This document shows positions 46,891-58,048 of a stretch of 64,000 nt of DNA, piece by piece. The first letter of the stretch is position 1. Each line of letters starts with the position of its first letter. The translations under genes and the position numbers were made by a program. The notes under the pieces were generated by a model. That model was given only the letters and a program-made list of their open reading frames with translations, did no database searches and had not been told where the DNA came from. Source of the DNA: Nematostella vectensis (lineage: Eukaryota; Cnidaria; Anthozoa; Actiniaria; Edwardsiidae); contig NC_064035.1 in NCBI RefSeq assembly GCF_932526225.1, positions 9,721,296-9,785,295 on the forward strand, given 5' to 3'.

Positions 46891-47394
46891 TTTTAATAGG
46901 CACCAAGAATCGCGAAATCCCTGCTCGAACGTTAGAAATACCGCTTGTCCTGAATACAATACACCAAAAACCGGTATTCGACCCTGCCAAATTTTCGTCT
47001 TTAATAAGACTTCATCACAAAGCAATGAGAGTTTATTGTGACCTTTATTCAAGGATATAAGACAATTACGAGGTGATCAATCGTGAAAATATTCGAGGTA
47101 CGGAGATTGACTGGAGACTTACGGAGAGGTTGGTAAGCCTGTGAGTTTCCATTTCGGCTTTATATACATGATTTATTTTTATTCTTTCTTATTCATTTCT
47201 AAAAATGGCAATGTTTTCAAAAGAGCACCAGCGTTTGATAGTCACCCGCTAATCAAAGTCCCGGATGTTAAGACAGACTGGTACTTTGAGGGGTCTGTTT
47301 TCGAATAGTATTGAACTCAGCGTTAAACTAAACTAAAAGAAAAGATAAAAGAAATCTGTTAAACAAAGACTAATCTACGAGGGCGAAGACAAGA
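46891..47394. other. Upstream region of MFSD6-like copy C
   Basis: Should contain the promoter and 5' UTR of the plus-strand gene starting at 47395. No element could be assigned. Confidence 0.4.
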
Positions 47395-50030
47395 ATGACA
47401 GGCAACCCGAGAAGCGAGAAGCCATCTCCTACACTCGATGAACGGCGTGCAAGTGAGATTCCATTGTCCTTAAAGAAACTCGAGCTTCAACAAAACGGGA
47501 CGCTTTCTAAAGTGAACAAGACTTTGCTGTTTTTCAAATACTTTTATTTCGTTTTCTATAGCGCTATTGGGACTGTGTTTCCGTTTCTGAATGGGTACAT
47601 TCGTCAGATTGGTATTTCTAATGATCAGATGCAGATTCTCTCAGGAGTTCGACCCTTGATTCATCTGGTGTTTGCCCCTCTGTGGGGGGTCCTCGGTGAT
47701 AGATGCATCTCTAAAAAGATGATCATACAATTCTCTTTGTTTGTATGGCTCGTTGTAACGATATCTATGGCGTTTCTTGAACCCACCGGTCAGACCTGCC
47801 AAGTGATTTCAATCAATCAAACAATCATTAAGGTGGTCAACTCCACAGAGGTAAAAACAGGGTTCTTTAGACGAAAACGAAGTATCATCGACATCGAGGA
47901 GTATCCAATGGATTATGGGTATGCGGCACACGCCATGAACACTCGGGGGACATTTGAAGCTACCTTTGGCTCAAGTAGTAGTGGGTCAGGATCACACGAT
48001 CTCGATTCCTCAATTTCAGGAAGTGGAACCACCGGATCCGGAGATGATCATGTTGTCTTCAAAACCATGAAAACACACGAAAATCTTCCTACGCTTGCAA
48101 TCAGCGACAAAGCACGAAAGGACGACGACGTCATTATAACTACTAGAAACCTATTCCGTAGTAGTTCCGGGGAGATATACGAGACATTCCTTACGGCTTT
48201 AGTGTTATTAATGACAATTGAGCTATTTTTGTGCCCAGTCCTTGTGTTTTTGGACTCCGTATTGCTGAACAGGCAGCATGAAGACAGTTTTTCATACGGC
48301 CAGCAAAGGCTTTTCGGTTCCCTTGGATATGTCATTCTTTTCCTTACTGTCGGGGTGCTGTTAGAGAGATCAGCAAGAACAGTCTGCGGCGATCTTTTTC
48401 AGGACTACGTTATCTGCTTCTGTTTCTTTTGTTTCATGACGGTACTAACACTAGTGGTGACAGTCAATTTCGACATCCCTTACATAAAGCCCGACCCTGA
48501 CCCTCTGGGGAGACTCAAAGCTACATTCTACGATCGCCACCACGGGACCCTTCTCGCCTCTGTGTGTTTCATGGGGTTCTCACACTCTGTTCTAACCAGC
48601 TTCTACGACTCGTATCTCCTCAACAGCGGGGTTGACTACACGACTACAGTTGCCATAAACGTCTTTCGATTTTCAGGCGAACCTATCGCATTTTTCCTGA
48701 GCAGCATGATCCTAAACAGGGCAGGCACTATCAATGTTCTTTTCGGGATAATTCTCGTCACATCTGTGAATCTCTTTTGTAGCTCGTTTATCTCTGGCCC
48801 CTGGCATTTAGTGTCTTTTGGGTTTGTAGAAGGGTTTACATACGGGACATCATGGGTGGCTATGGCGACATATTTGGTTAGCTCCGCCCCGACTGACTCT
48901 ACATCTACCGTGCAAGGTAAGTTCTAATGATAATGGCGGCTTACGAAGGCCTTTAGCACGGCATTTTCTCAAACTCTTAAGATTTTCTAAAACTTTTAAT
49001 TCGAATACGTAATTCAGAAAGGGGATGATGATGATGGTGATGGTGGTGGTGTGTGGAATGGGGGTAGGGGAGTGGGGGGGAGTTAGTGCGCACCCTCTGT
49101 GACCACACCTGTACGCGTCTGTGGTTGACACCGGAACAAAAAACTTGTCAAAATATCTATGCTAATATCCGTAGGCCCTAGCCATCACAAACAGTGTGGC
49201 GTACAAACAGTACAGGAATTGCTGCGCCTGTGATGCTGCGAGCTGTTTTCGCCAGTACTGTGTGCGTTTCTTTTACCGCTATTGTTGCGCGGTGAGACAG
49301 ACCTCTAGCTTTAAGCACCTTTATAACAAAGTGCTGCTGGCAAAAACATTGCGGGCCCACCTGTGCTGTTTGCACACCATAGGAGATGCAATGACGTAAT
49401 TCGCCAACATTTCCTATTTTTCTTTTTGACTGTTTACAGGGGTTTTATGCTTTTACAAGGGCATACAACGAGACCCCTTCCCGAAAAGTGTCAAAATGGC
49501 ATATTTCGTCGTTTGAATATGTTCTGATGTGTAAAATATCCATTTCAAAAGTTGCCAGGAATAAATCATCTGTTCCTTTTTCCCAAGAGGGACCATTCCT
49601 TTTTCCCAAGAGGGACCATTCCTTTTTCCCAAGAGGGACCATTCCTTTTTCCTAAGAGGGACCATTCCTTTTTCCTAAGAGGGACCATTCCTTTTTCCTA
49701 AGAGGGACCATTCCTTTTTCCTAAGAGGGACCATTCCTTTTTCCTAAGAGGGACCATTCCTTTTTCCTAAGAGGGACCATTCCTTTTTCCTAAGAGGGAC
49801 CATTCCTTTTTCCCAAGAGGGACCATTCCTTTTTCCCAAGAGGGACCATTCCTTTTTTCCAAGAGGGACCATTCCTTTTTTCCCAGCCAGCAGTGATTAG
49901 GTATTGCAACCGCTCCAGCGCCCCTAAAAATATTCCCAGCACAACTTGTTCGGATCCAAAAATTTGCCAGCAGAACCATTCGGGACGATTTTTTTCCCCC
50001 AGCAACCGAGGTGTCTAACATCTTCCCAGC

Positions 50031-50063
<33 letters not shown>

Positions 50064-50746
50064 CAGGCTGCGGAACAGATCCGTTTTGTGCCCTTGCTTT
50101 TATGCGGAGGGTCACAGTCCCCAAGCACTTAAAGGTTATTTTTCCCTGTTCTAAGATTCTGTGGTAGCCTCACGTAGGTTACGGTAGAAATCAATCTTTG
50201 CACAGACAATGGTGACTCTAGCTCTCTTCTCTTTTTCTCTAAACGCAGTAAACGCTCCACACTAAAGAAAGAAATTAAATCTCTATCTTAAATGTATTAT
50301 TTCTTTAGATCGAAATGTCTATCTTCCTTTTTATTCTAGGTGTGCTTCAAAGCGTGTACTGGGGCCTTGGCGGCCTTCTTGGAGTACTTATTGGCAACAA
50401 TTTGATCAGCATGATTGGGTCAGCGGCGTCTCTCCGCCTTTTTTCTGTGATGGCCCTTGTGATCGCTATCATATTCACTATAGGGCTCCGAGGATTCTAT
50501 TTCTCTGAGTCAAACTATTTCACCGCAATGATGACGCGTGTTTACTGCTTGGGCAGCGCGGCAAAGTGCGTCGTTATACCGCCCGGAAAGTCTGTTGTAG
50601 ACAGTAATATACGTGGACTGGGACTAGACGTGGAGCGCGCGTCTAAGTCAAATTGTGGCGGCAAAAAAGATAGACGAAAATCAAAGCAGGAAAAAGGGAG
50701 CAAGTCCGAATGTGGTAGCGATACTAGAAATACACCCAGCCCTTGA
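47395..50746 (+). CDS. MFSD6-like major facilitator transporter, copy C
   Basis: Membrane transporter of the MFSD6 family in two coding exons, 47395-48916 and 50340-50746, joined in phase 1 (G|GT): 642 aa. N-terminal landmarks are GTVFPFLNGYIRQIGIS and GVRPLIHLVFAPLWGVLGDR; later LCPVLVFLDSVLLNRQ and FVEGFTYGTSW. A Ser/Gly-rich loop (about residues 195-220) and an FRRKRS basic site lie in the long loop between transmembrane groups. Exon 2 begins GVLQSVYWGLGGLLGVLIG, matching copies A and B, then has an unusually long basic cytosolic tail of about 80 residues (GGKKDRRKSKQEKGSK) that the other copies lack. AATAAA at 50864. Substrate unknown. Confidence 0.9.
49570..49885. repeat. 23-bp minisatellite in the intron of MFSD6-like copy C
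   Basis: About 13 tandem copies of GAGGGACCATTCCTTTTTCC plus CAA or TAA. All minus frames repeat every 23 residues because the period is not a multiple of three. Confidence 0.95.
50035..50063. repeat. Poly-A tract
   Basis: An uninterrupted A run of about 29 bp at 50035-50063, within the intron of copy C. It could be the tail of an old retroposed insertion, but no body or target duplication was identified. Confidence 0.6.
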
Positions 50747-50863
50747 CTTTTCTACATCATTATCTGAAATAGAGTGACATTAATGGCAGTGTTACGTCAC
50801 CTCCAAAAGTATGGGTAAAAAAGGTGCTATTGCATAAATGTAACTTTTTTTAATGAAAGAAAA

Positions 50864-50869
50864 AATAAA
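50864..50869 (+). terminator. Polyadenylation signal of MFSD6-like copy C
   Basis: AATAAA 118 bp after the stop codon in sense orientation. Confidence 0.6.
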
Positions 50870-51526
50870 TGACGGCAACATAGCAGCTAGGTGATATGTC
50901 TATTTCAAACAAGATTGCACTCGGAGATTCCGTGTCGTAACCCGCAGTGCTTCATGGTTACTAGCTAAATCAACAAGACTGTCATGAAGCGATAACTCGT
51001 TTCGCGCTGTTGAGCCCTCAAATGTAATAACTACCCACAAATGTTATAACAAGTTACCCACAAATGTAATAAACCCACAAATGTAATAAACCCACAAATG
51101 TAATAACATAGATCTTATGGATCTACCTGGGAAGGGGATGTTAAAGACATGTCTAGCACCTTTTTTTCTGAGGACATACAGCCCAAAATATATTTTCAAC
51201 AAACCTTGTCCATTGTGTTCGGTCTATTTTGAAAAAAGACAGACAACAATGCTCACCATAAATGGCGTGCGGCTTCTCTTGAATTCAGTTCAAGAGAAGC
51301 CAATTGCAGTGTAATTTTCTTACTAAATCCGAAAAGAGCAGTTGAAAAATGTAACAGATAATCACAAATCTGCTCCAATACCCACCGTAAAACAGTGAAT
51401 TTCGTGATTTCCACTTTTGCAAAAAGTGGTCACAAACACCTTATAGTATCCATCCTTTTATAAGGTCGCATTTTCTATTAAAGTGACGACGAAAAGAGTG
51501 ACCCGAGCTCGTAATCTCGATATTAG

Positions 51527-52573
51527 GGTGATTTAGATCCACGACGCCGGCAAGAAGACGCCGCCTCGCGCACTTTCGATTGCGCGCGCACGCTTTTCTT
51601 GCCGGCGTCGCGTCCTGTTCAAGGGGGTCGTTTCTCAAAAGTCCCGGTAATTACCGGACCCGTTAGGGTACCGGGAGAGTTTACGGGATACTTTACCGGG
51701 CGAGGAAGAGCGTTTCTCAAAGCTTGCGGTAGCGTCCCGGTTGTTTACGGGTTCCCGATAGGCAAATTATAATTTTCAGAGTTAATGATTAGATCGGCTA
51801 AATAATTATTGAACAGCAATAGTTGTCGATGTCTGTAGACAACTAGTAACCCAAACACTGCTGTGGCATCGGCATTTTTCGAAAAAAAGACAAAGAACAA
51901 GTAGATAAAGTCTCATTTTGTAGCAAAACTTCCAATACCTTCGCAAAGTTGTTTACATTTTTTAGGCGCACGGTGACAGCTAAATGTCAAATCACTTGAC
52001 AGAAAAGAAACCTGATTGGCTGGTAGGGAATCCCATAAAATGATGTTAGCCGTTAGACTTCTTTCCGGGCAGTGATATGGTTTCCTCAAGTTATAAAAAT
52101 TCACTACAACTCGACACAACTTGAAAATGGCGAGATTTTTATCGGAAAAAAAGCAACAAATTGGATAGTTTAACTTGGCCAATTCTAGATGAACAGTTGA
52201 TCTATAAATTCAGCTGAAAATATTAAGGAAAACATAGTTTTGGGTATCAAATATCGCATTAAAAGTAATTCCCGGTAAGTTAACGGGAGCTCTTGAGCTC
52301 CAGTAAGTTACCGGGCGAGTTACCGGGATTTTTTTCCGGGCCCGACAATAACGGGCGTTTTGAGAAACACCCGTAAAGTTTATCGGGGGCTTACCGGGTG
52401 ACTTTTCGGGTTTCCGAGTTTATCGGGGCTTTTGAGAAACGACCCCCCAGGACGGTATTTCATGCTTTTTCACGTCCTCTTCAGGACGGGACGCCGGCAA
52501 AAAATAGCGTGAGCGCGCAATCGAACGTGCGCGAGGCGGCGTACTCCTGCCGGCGTCGTGGATCTAAATCACC
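51527..52573. mobile_element. Middle element of the nest, with arms that are themselves hairpins
   Basis: Inverted ends of about 90 bp: GGTGATTTAGATCCACGACG on the left and the same 20 bases as reverse complement on the right (52573-52554). Each arm holds an internal inverted repeat (GACGCCGGCAAGAA with TTCTTGCCGGCGTC on the left), so each arm could fold alone. It is rich in CG and CGCGCG unlike its surroundings, and is split by the element at 51623-52447. Confidence 0.85.
51623..52447. mobile_element. Inner element of the nest, GGGGGTCGTTTCTCAAAAG ends
   Basis: Both termini read GGGGGTCGTTTCTCAAAAG inward (the right one as reverse complement). A second subterminal copy of the motif (CGTTTCTCAAAG at 51710; GTTTTGAGAAAC near 52358) forms a nested inverted pair. 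Dense CCCGGTAA/TTACCGGG motifs fill both subterminal regions. It inserted between the two hairpin arms of the middle element. Non-coding. Confidence 0.85.
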
Positions 52574-53184
52574 TTATTTATTTGTCACGGCGGCTGATGG
52601 TTACAAAAAACAACCATAAGAAGTTTTGTGAAATAATTTTCATCCAATCAGAGTCTTGCTTAGTCCACTCAACTGGCTTTCCAACCAGGCCAGGCCGCGA
52701 CAGAAAGCCAGGCGACCGCACTAGGCAAAATAGAGCATGAATCTGATTGGTGCAGAATGGTGTTCTGACTGGCGGAACAGAAAAAAAGCTATTTTGAAAA
52801 CGGGATTATTTGCTTAGATTAATTGTTCACTCTAAAGATTCGGTATATTAATCGCGATAAGTTTGCAGTGATGAGTAACTAAAGCTTACGACGATAAACG
52901 TAACCATAGCAACGCATGACATACCAAGATAAACCATTTTTTCACTTTATATATATTCTCGAAGAGCCGACAAAGAGTAAATTCTTGTAGTCCAAGAAAA
53001 AATAAACACTAGTAGCATGCTCACGTCGGCAAAACGTGTTTTCACTAATTAATGACAAAAATCGCTAAATAACAGTGAGCTACATGCTGATGTCATAAAC
53101 AGCAAATTAGATTTGATAGATACTGTTATGACGTCATCAACAACAGCCATGTATTCGAAGCAAACCCGAATAAATGTTTATCGA

Positions 53185-53212
53185 ACACTGCCTAAACGTC
53201 TTTAGGCAGTGT
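53185..53212. repeat. Perfect 12-bp hairpin with 4-base loop
   Basis: ACACTGCCTAAA, loop CGTC, then TTTAGGCAGTGT. It sits 16 bp inside the right end of the outer nested element. Confidence 0.9.
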
Positions 53213-53299
53213 CTAAATCTCTACCTGACATTATTACATTTGTGGGAAACTTGTTATTACATTTGTGGTAGCTGTTATTACATTTGTGGGCTCTACACG

Positions 53300-53834
53300 C
53301 GCGACCATGAAGGTAAACAAAGTTGAAATTTCGATAAAATGATTACAGCAGAATGTGTCTTGTTTAGTCCCCACCTCAGGCTCATAATCAGCGAACAGCG
53401 GTGCATAGTCACCGCTTTAGTCACTATCCGACGCTATTCACTTCGCCTTCGGCGAAAATTGTTAATTATACACCTAAATTTAAGAACATAGTTAAGAACC
53501 ATCGGCCCAGCCCCAACTGAAAATTAGACGTACTTATAAAATAAAGAGTGTCTGTGTGTGACGTGCACTCCATCATGAGACTGATAATGAATAATATCGA
53601 GACGACGTTGCGCCATTCCAGCGGTATTTACTGGGATACCTGTGGTAGCCCAGTCATAAAATTTTTTTCCCGTCAACCCGAGAAATCTGCAATGTTGCGC
53701 AATGCCCAGGAAGCCTATGCGTCACTGATTGTATATTTTCTTAGTGTACTCATTGCGATTTTACAAGTGTTTTACTTACACGAAGTATCTAGCCTACTGT
53801 CCTTCGTCATCGACCAGAAACGTTCTTAGTTCAA
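53300..53834. other. Spacer between two large mobile elements
   Basis: An open frame at 53548-53829 (about 93 codons) has no recognisable similarity and is most likely chance. Nothing else was identified. Confidence 0.4.
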
Positions 53835-56800
53835 TCAATCTACGGTTTAAGATCGGACTAATTGCAACACAAGGTTTTTCAACATTTTTGTATTAATTAA
53901 GTCTCCCTTTATAACGTACTAAAAGTCTAAAACCATCGGAGCACGCAAACACCCCGAAAAACCGCAACGAATTTCCCCATACAAGGCTTGTATGAAACAC
54001 CACAGGAATCCCAATTCATGAAAATCACGAAAAATACACATACTTTAAAAAATCGAATTTATACCACTATAAATGATAAGAAATATATGTATTTCGATAC
54101 GATCTGGATAAAAATCAAAGTTATCTGATATAGCTCATCTATTTTGGGCAAAACTCACAGGTTTTCACGGGTCTTTAGAAGAAAAATCAAACACATCATG
54201 TAATTAATTATCATAAGTTTGAGTTTGTTTGATTTCATTGGCGTTGATCTCAAGTTAATTGTTATCTTTCAGCAAACCTGCTTTCAGTTATAATTATTAA
54301 GTGTGATTTTAAAAGCAGGACCCCAGTGTTATTAGACACAGTCTGAAGAAAGATCGCACTTTTTTGCAAGATCATACACTGAAAAATAGCTGCACAGGTG
54401 CCTAGGCCGACAGCGAAGTTAAAGTGACCGAAAAAGAGATCTGCTAAGCAGATAGCACAACCTCGCAATCGGCAGTGCCCATAGACAATGGCGTCGTACA
54501 TATTAAGGTGTCGTTTATCGCTCAATTCTAGCTGCTCATCCCCAGAAGACCTTGAACAACATTTCTCCTTTGAGCTCTGAAATTTTCCTCCAGCATTGTT
54601 AGACTCTATGATGAGTGTGCTGGCAGAATGTCTTTAAATGTTGAGCAAGTACCCGAGGGAAAGCGGTGTGTGGCACGAAAGCTGATGACGAATCGAATAG
54701 ATGACTGCTTATGTGGAAAGCTGCGGTAAAATCGTCCACACGATTAGCATCACCGTTCCTGTTGGTGACGATGATTCCGCATGAAAGCCCATGAAATCTA
54801 CCTGAGCCAAAATCCAAATCTATACGAAGATGTGGGAAATGAGCGCGATAAATGAGCTTCTAGGGAAGAGTTTTAATATTATTTCTATTTCCATTTTATT
54901 TTTTGTTTTTTATCCATGCGCTTCTTGGTTGTGATATCACCTTCCATGAATACGGGAAGGAAAGTGGGCACCGGCACAGGCAGCTGTTAACACTTCAGCA
55001 GCAGCCATGTTCCACAGTTCCAAGTTCCAGTATTCTATCAAGTCTACCAATGGAAAGGCGATAGAAAAGCGGTCTGAAGTGTAAGCCTAGATGTTGGTCA
55101 ACGACAACGACTTTTAACAGATCTCGAGAGACCTCCAGGACTGCAGCACGTTTAGTGCTTCTGCGGCATGGACAATCTAGCGTTTTTGCTTTACGGCCAA
55201 TGCAAAGGGTCATCGTGTACTAATTTCCTCCCAATCGAGTCTTAATTTTAAAGAAATTATAAAAACTTTCAACATTAAAGAATCTATTTTGACAGAAAAA
55301 CGATACTATATTATAAGTATAATGTGTCCATATACTTTGTTGTTTTATTGTTTCACATTTTTATTGAGAGCCACTAAGCACTATTTGTATGAGAACCTGT
55401 TTGCATCACGTATAGCCATTTATAAAAACGAAATGTCTGCTGGATCAAAGTGGTGGTGACAAGGATAAAAAATAAGATAATAATAGATAAAAAATAACGG
55501 AACTACTTCAAATAACGATAAATTTTATCCTAACTGTGTAGAAATATACAACTCTAGTAATCTATCGTGATATAAATTATTTCTAGTAATCTATTGTGGT
55601 ATAAATTCCTTTTTTTCTTAACACATTGACCCCTCAACCTGCCTGTACCGGCTTTGGGAAGTACCCACAACCCAAAAAATTCATAAATGCAAACTAAACA
55701 CAACAAGATGAAGATACTCAGGCATCAGTCTAAGGGATAAATGGTCTTGAAGATATGCATCCAACCAAGGTGTTGGCAACTACTCTTAAGCCAAATAATA
55801 GCACAGGTTCTTTGACAAATTTCAAATCGAACAAGGAAAGAAAAGCAGAATAACCCCTCTCAATAAAACGCTCAAAATACAACACAAGGGAGAGAGATCA
55901 GCAAACACAGCTCAAGACACAAATAGATACCTTTATTCTGATCCTCCAGGTTCATTTCCATGGCCTCAAAACACAATGTCCACTCCTTCAAGGCTTGTAA
56001 AACCACGAAGATGCCTTTACGGATTGAAAAGCATTCTGGGAGATCCAGGTAAAAATTCACGAGGGGAGGACCAGTCAACACTCCTCTACCCAAAGTCAGA
56101 TGGTTTTTTAAAAGTCTTTTCATCCCGAAGCCAAACAAATCAATTCCAGGTCATACAGACCCAGAAGAGCAGTGTAAACAATTTTGGAATCAATTTGGTT
56201 TAAGAAAAGACAGCGTTTAGGAGAGCTGTGGTGATTCATTAGAAAATTATTTTCTCATCCAGGCAAAGCCAAGCAAAAAAAAATCATCATGAATCCACCT
56301 TTGCTTGCAAACATCAATAAGCAAAGCACTCAATTATGCCCCAAGACTTCATGATGTCCTGAGACACTTTCCTAATATGCTCATAGCTGTATTTTTGATG
56401 AAAAATACAAGCAACCATCAACTTGTGCTGGCTTCAGCACAACGACGAGGGATTAAAAGTGGGGACCGCAAAGCACTGTTGGAAAGCTTGGATACCGCTG
56501 ACTAGGTGCAGCTGTGTTTGACTTTGACGGGCTGTATAAAACTCAGAATAGGGGGGGGTATCTGTTTTCATTCTGTTTTTTTTGTAAATTCAGCTCGAAA
56601 ATAGCCAGGAGTCAATGGGTTAAGTGTGAGTTTTTTTCGTTATTTTTATGATTTGGGAACCCTGTGGTTTTCCATACAAGACTTGTATGTGAAAATTCGA
56701 TCCCGTTTTTCGGGGTGTTTGCGTGCTCCGCTTTTTTTAGACTTTTAGTATGTTATAGAGGGATACTTTCTGAGCTAGAAACCGTTAAAAAACATTGTTG

Positions 56801-56842
56801 CAATTAGTCCGATGTTGGCCCCTTTTTTTGACGTAGATTGAC
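53835..56842. mobile_element. About 3-kb DNA element with about 210-bp inverted ends
   Basis: The left arm (53835-54050) and the right arm (56842-56630, reverse complement) match through TCAATCTACG, ATCGGACTAATTGCAACA, ACTAAAAGTCTAAAA, GGAGCACGCAAACACCCCGA and CATACAAG.CTTGTATG. Identity looks around 70%. The interior contains short minus-strand open frames (54262-54525, 54599-54817, 54995-55213) that may be decayed coding sequence; none could be assigned to a transposase. A TTAA-flanked element inserted at 55618. Confidence 0.8.
55618..56623. mobile_element. TTAA-flanked piggyBac-like non-autonomous element
   Basis: TTAA at 55618-55621 and at 56620-56623. The ends read CACATTGACCCC and (reverse complement) CCCATTGACTCC, an inverted pair of about 12 bp next to the TTAA. 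The TTAA target is the hallmark of piggyBac. No transposase was recognised. It lies just inside the right arm of the 53835-56842 element, so it inserted later. Confidence 0.65.
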
Positions 56843-57859
56843 AGGACTATTCTGCATAATTTAAAACTGTGTCATGGCCGCCATTTTAAATTTGCGATTC
56901 CAGCCCTCAGATCCATATTATTTGTGCAGTTCAAGGCCCGATTCGCGAGTTAATAACTGCATATTTTACCAAAGCCTCAGTTTCTACCAAGTTATTGTGG
57001 AAAATCATCTCAGCTAGGATTGATTTCGCTGTATTTACTCGTGTTTTAATTCGCAACCCTAACGGGAGACACGTGTACAAATCGCTTTGTTGATTAATAA
57101 ATCCCAAAGAATAGGCTACTTGCATCGGATGCTTGACCGGCTTCCCATAAAGATTAATTTTGTTTTCTTACTATAAAATACCTTGATCTCTCTCATTGAA
57201 TGACATATCATTTTTGTCGATTTCAATAAAGAACAGCATAGGTGTAACTCAAATTGAGACAAGTTCCATTAGAATATCGAGCAGTTTTCATCAATAAACG
57301 TAAAAAATCCACAAAAATCTTGTACTAGAAAAGTTAAAAGCCTGCTGCTTTGTCTTTCATATCTATTTAGAGGTAAACATGTCCGTAGTCATGTGTAGTG
57401 TAAGATATATAAATCTATGAAAATTACTTTGGTGCTTCCTTTAGATAATTTTATTATTTCCCTAAAAAACCTTTATACCCTCATTGTCATTTAATTTTGA
57501 TTTTTACATTTTCAATAAAATCTAGAGAATTGTTTGAACTTTTATGTGTTGTTAATCTTGAAAATATGTATATGCTCTAATTTCAATAGTCTGGATATTC
57601 TATAGCCCTCTCATTTGACTTCGAAATAAATAAATGTTGTTGTTTACTTGGCACTTACATAATTTGGGTGTTAAAATAAATTTACCCCTAAGTGATCAGC
57701 CCCGTCTACTGTCATGGAGCACACCTTGAGTCCACCCCCACCTCAATAGATGCTGCTTCGTACCTTTCGTGCCCCAATCAGTGTGTTGTGATGTGGCATT
57801 TACAATAAAAACCAAGAATCTATATATTTTTTATTATATACAAAGTGGGCAGTAAAATC
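56843..57859. other. Intergenic stretch upstream of the USP gene
   Basis: AT-rich, with only short open frames and nothing recognisable. Confidence 0.5.
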
Positions 57860-57945
57860 TTTGTCATACATGTCACAACACAGTGCCCAAGCATGTTGCA
57901 GATCTCAGGTATCCCAGACAACCCTGCGCGCAGGGTATAGTTATA
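57860..57945. repeat. Copy 2 of the dispersed repeat shared with 16850-16965
   Basis: CATACATGTCACAACACAGTG-type start, CTCAGGTATCCCAG core and CAGGGT end, in the same orientation as copy 1. It lies about 100 bp before the USP start codon. Confidence 0.75.
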
Positions 57946-58048
57946 TTATGATAGGTAGAGTTTTGAAAGTGATCTCTTGCGCGACCCCAGAATTGAATTT
58001 CCAGCAGAAAGGACTACAGATAGGTTTGCCGCTAGCAGTGATATTACT

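Larger units (their letters stand above)
51012..53294. mobile_element. Outer element of a three-level nest, with ends made of CCCACAAATGTAATAA repeats
   Basis: The left end (51012-51110) and right end (53294-53229, reverse complement) share GAGCCC, then repeated CCCACAAATGTAATAA units and AACAAG in the same order. The left end has four or five units, the right three. No open frame with recognisable similarity lies inside; the interior is partly occupied by the nested element at 51527-52573. Confidence 0.75.

Noticed and set aside
53185-53212. Rho-independent-type terminator hairpin
   Set aside because: Eukaryotic context and no adjacent transcription unit; better seen as part of the element end.
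53548-53829. 93-codon plus-strand frame with a hydrophobic C-terminal half
   Set aside because: No recognisable similarity, no splice or poly(A) support, and located between mobile elements.
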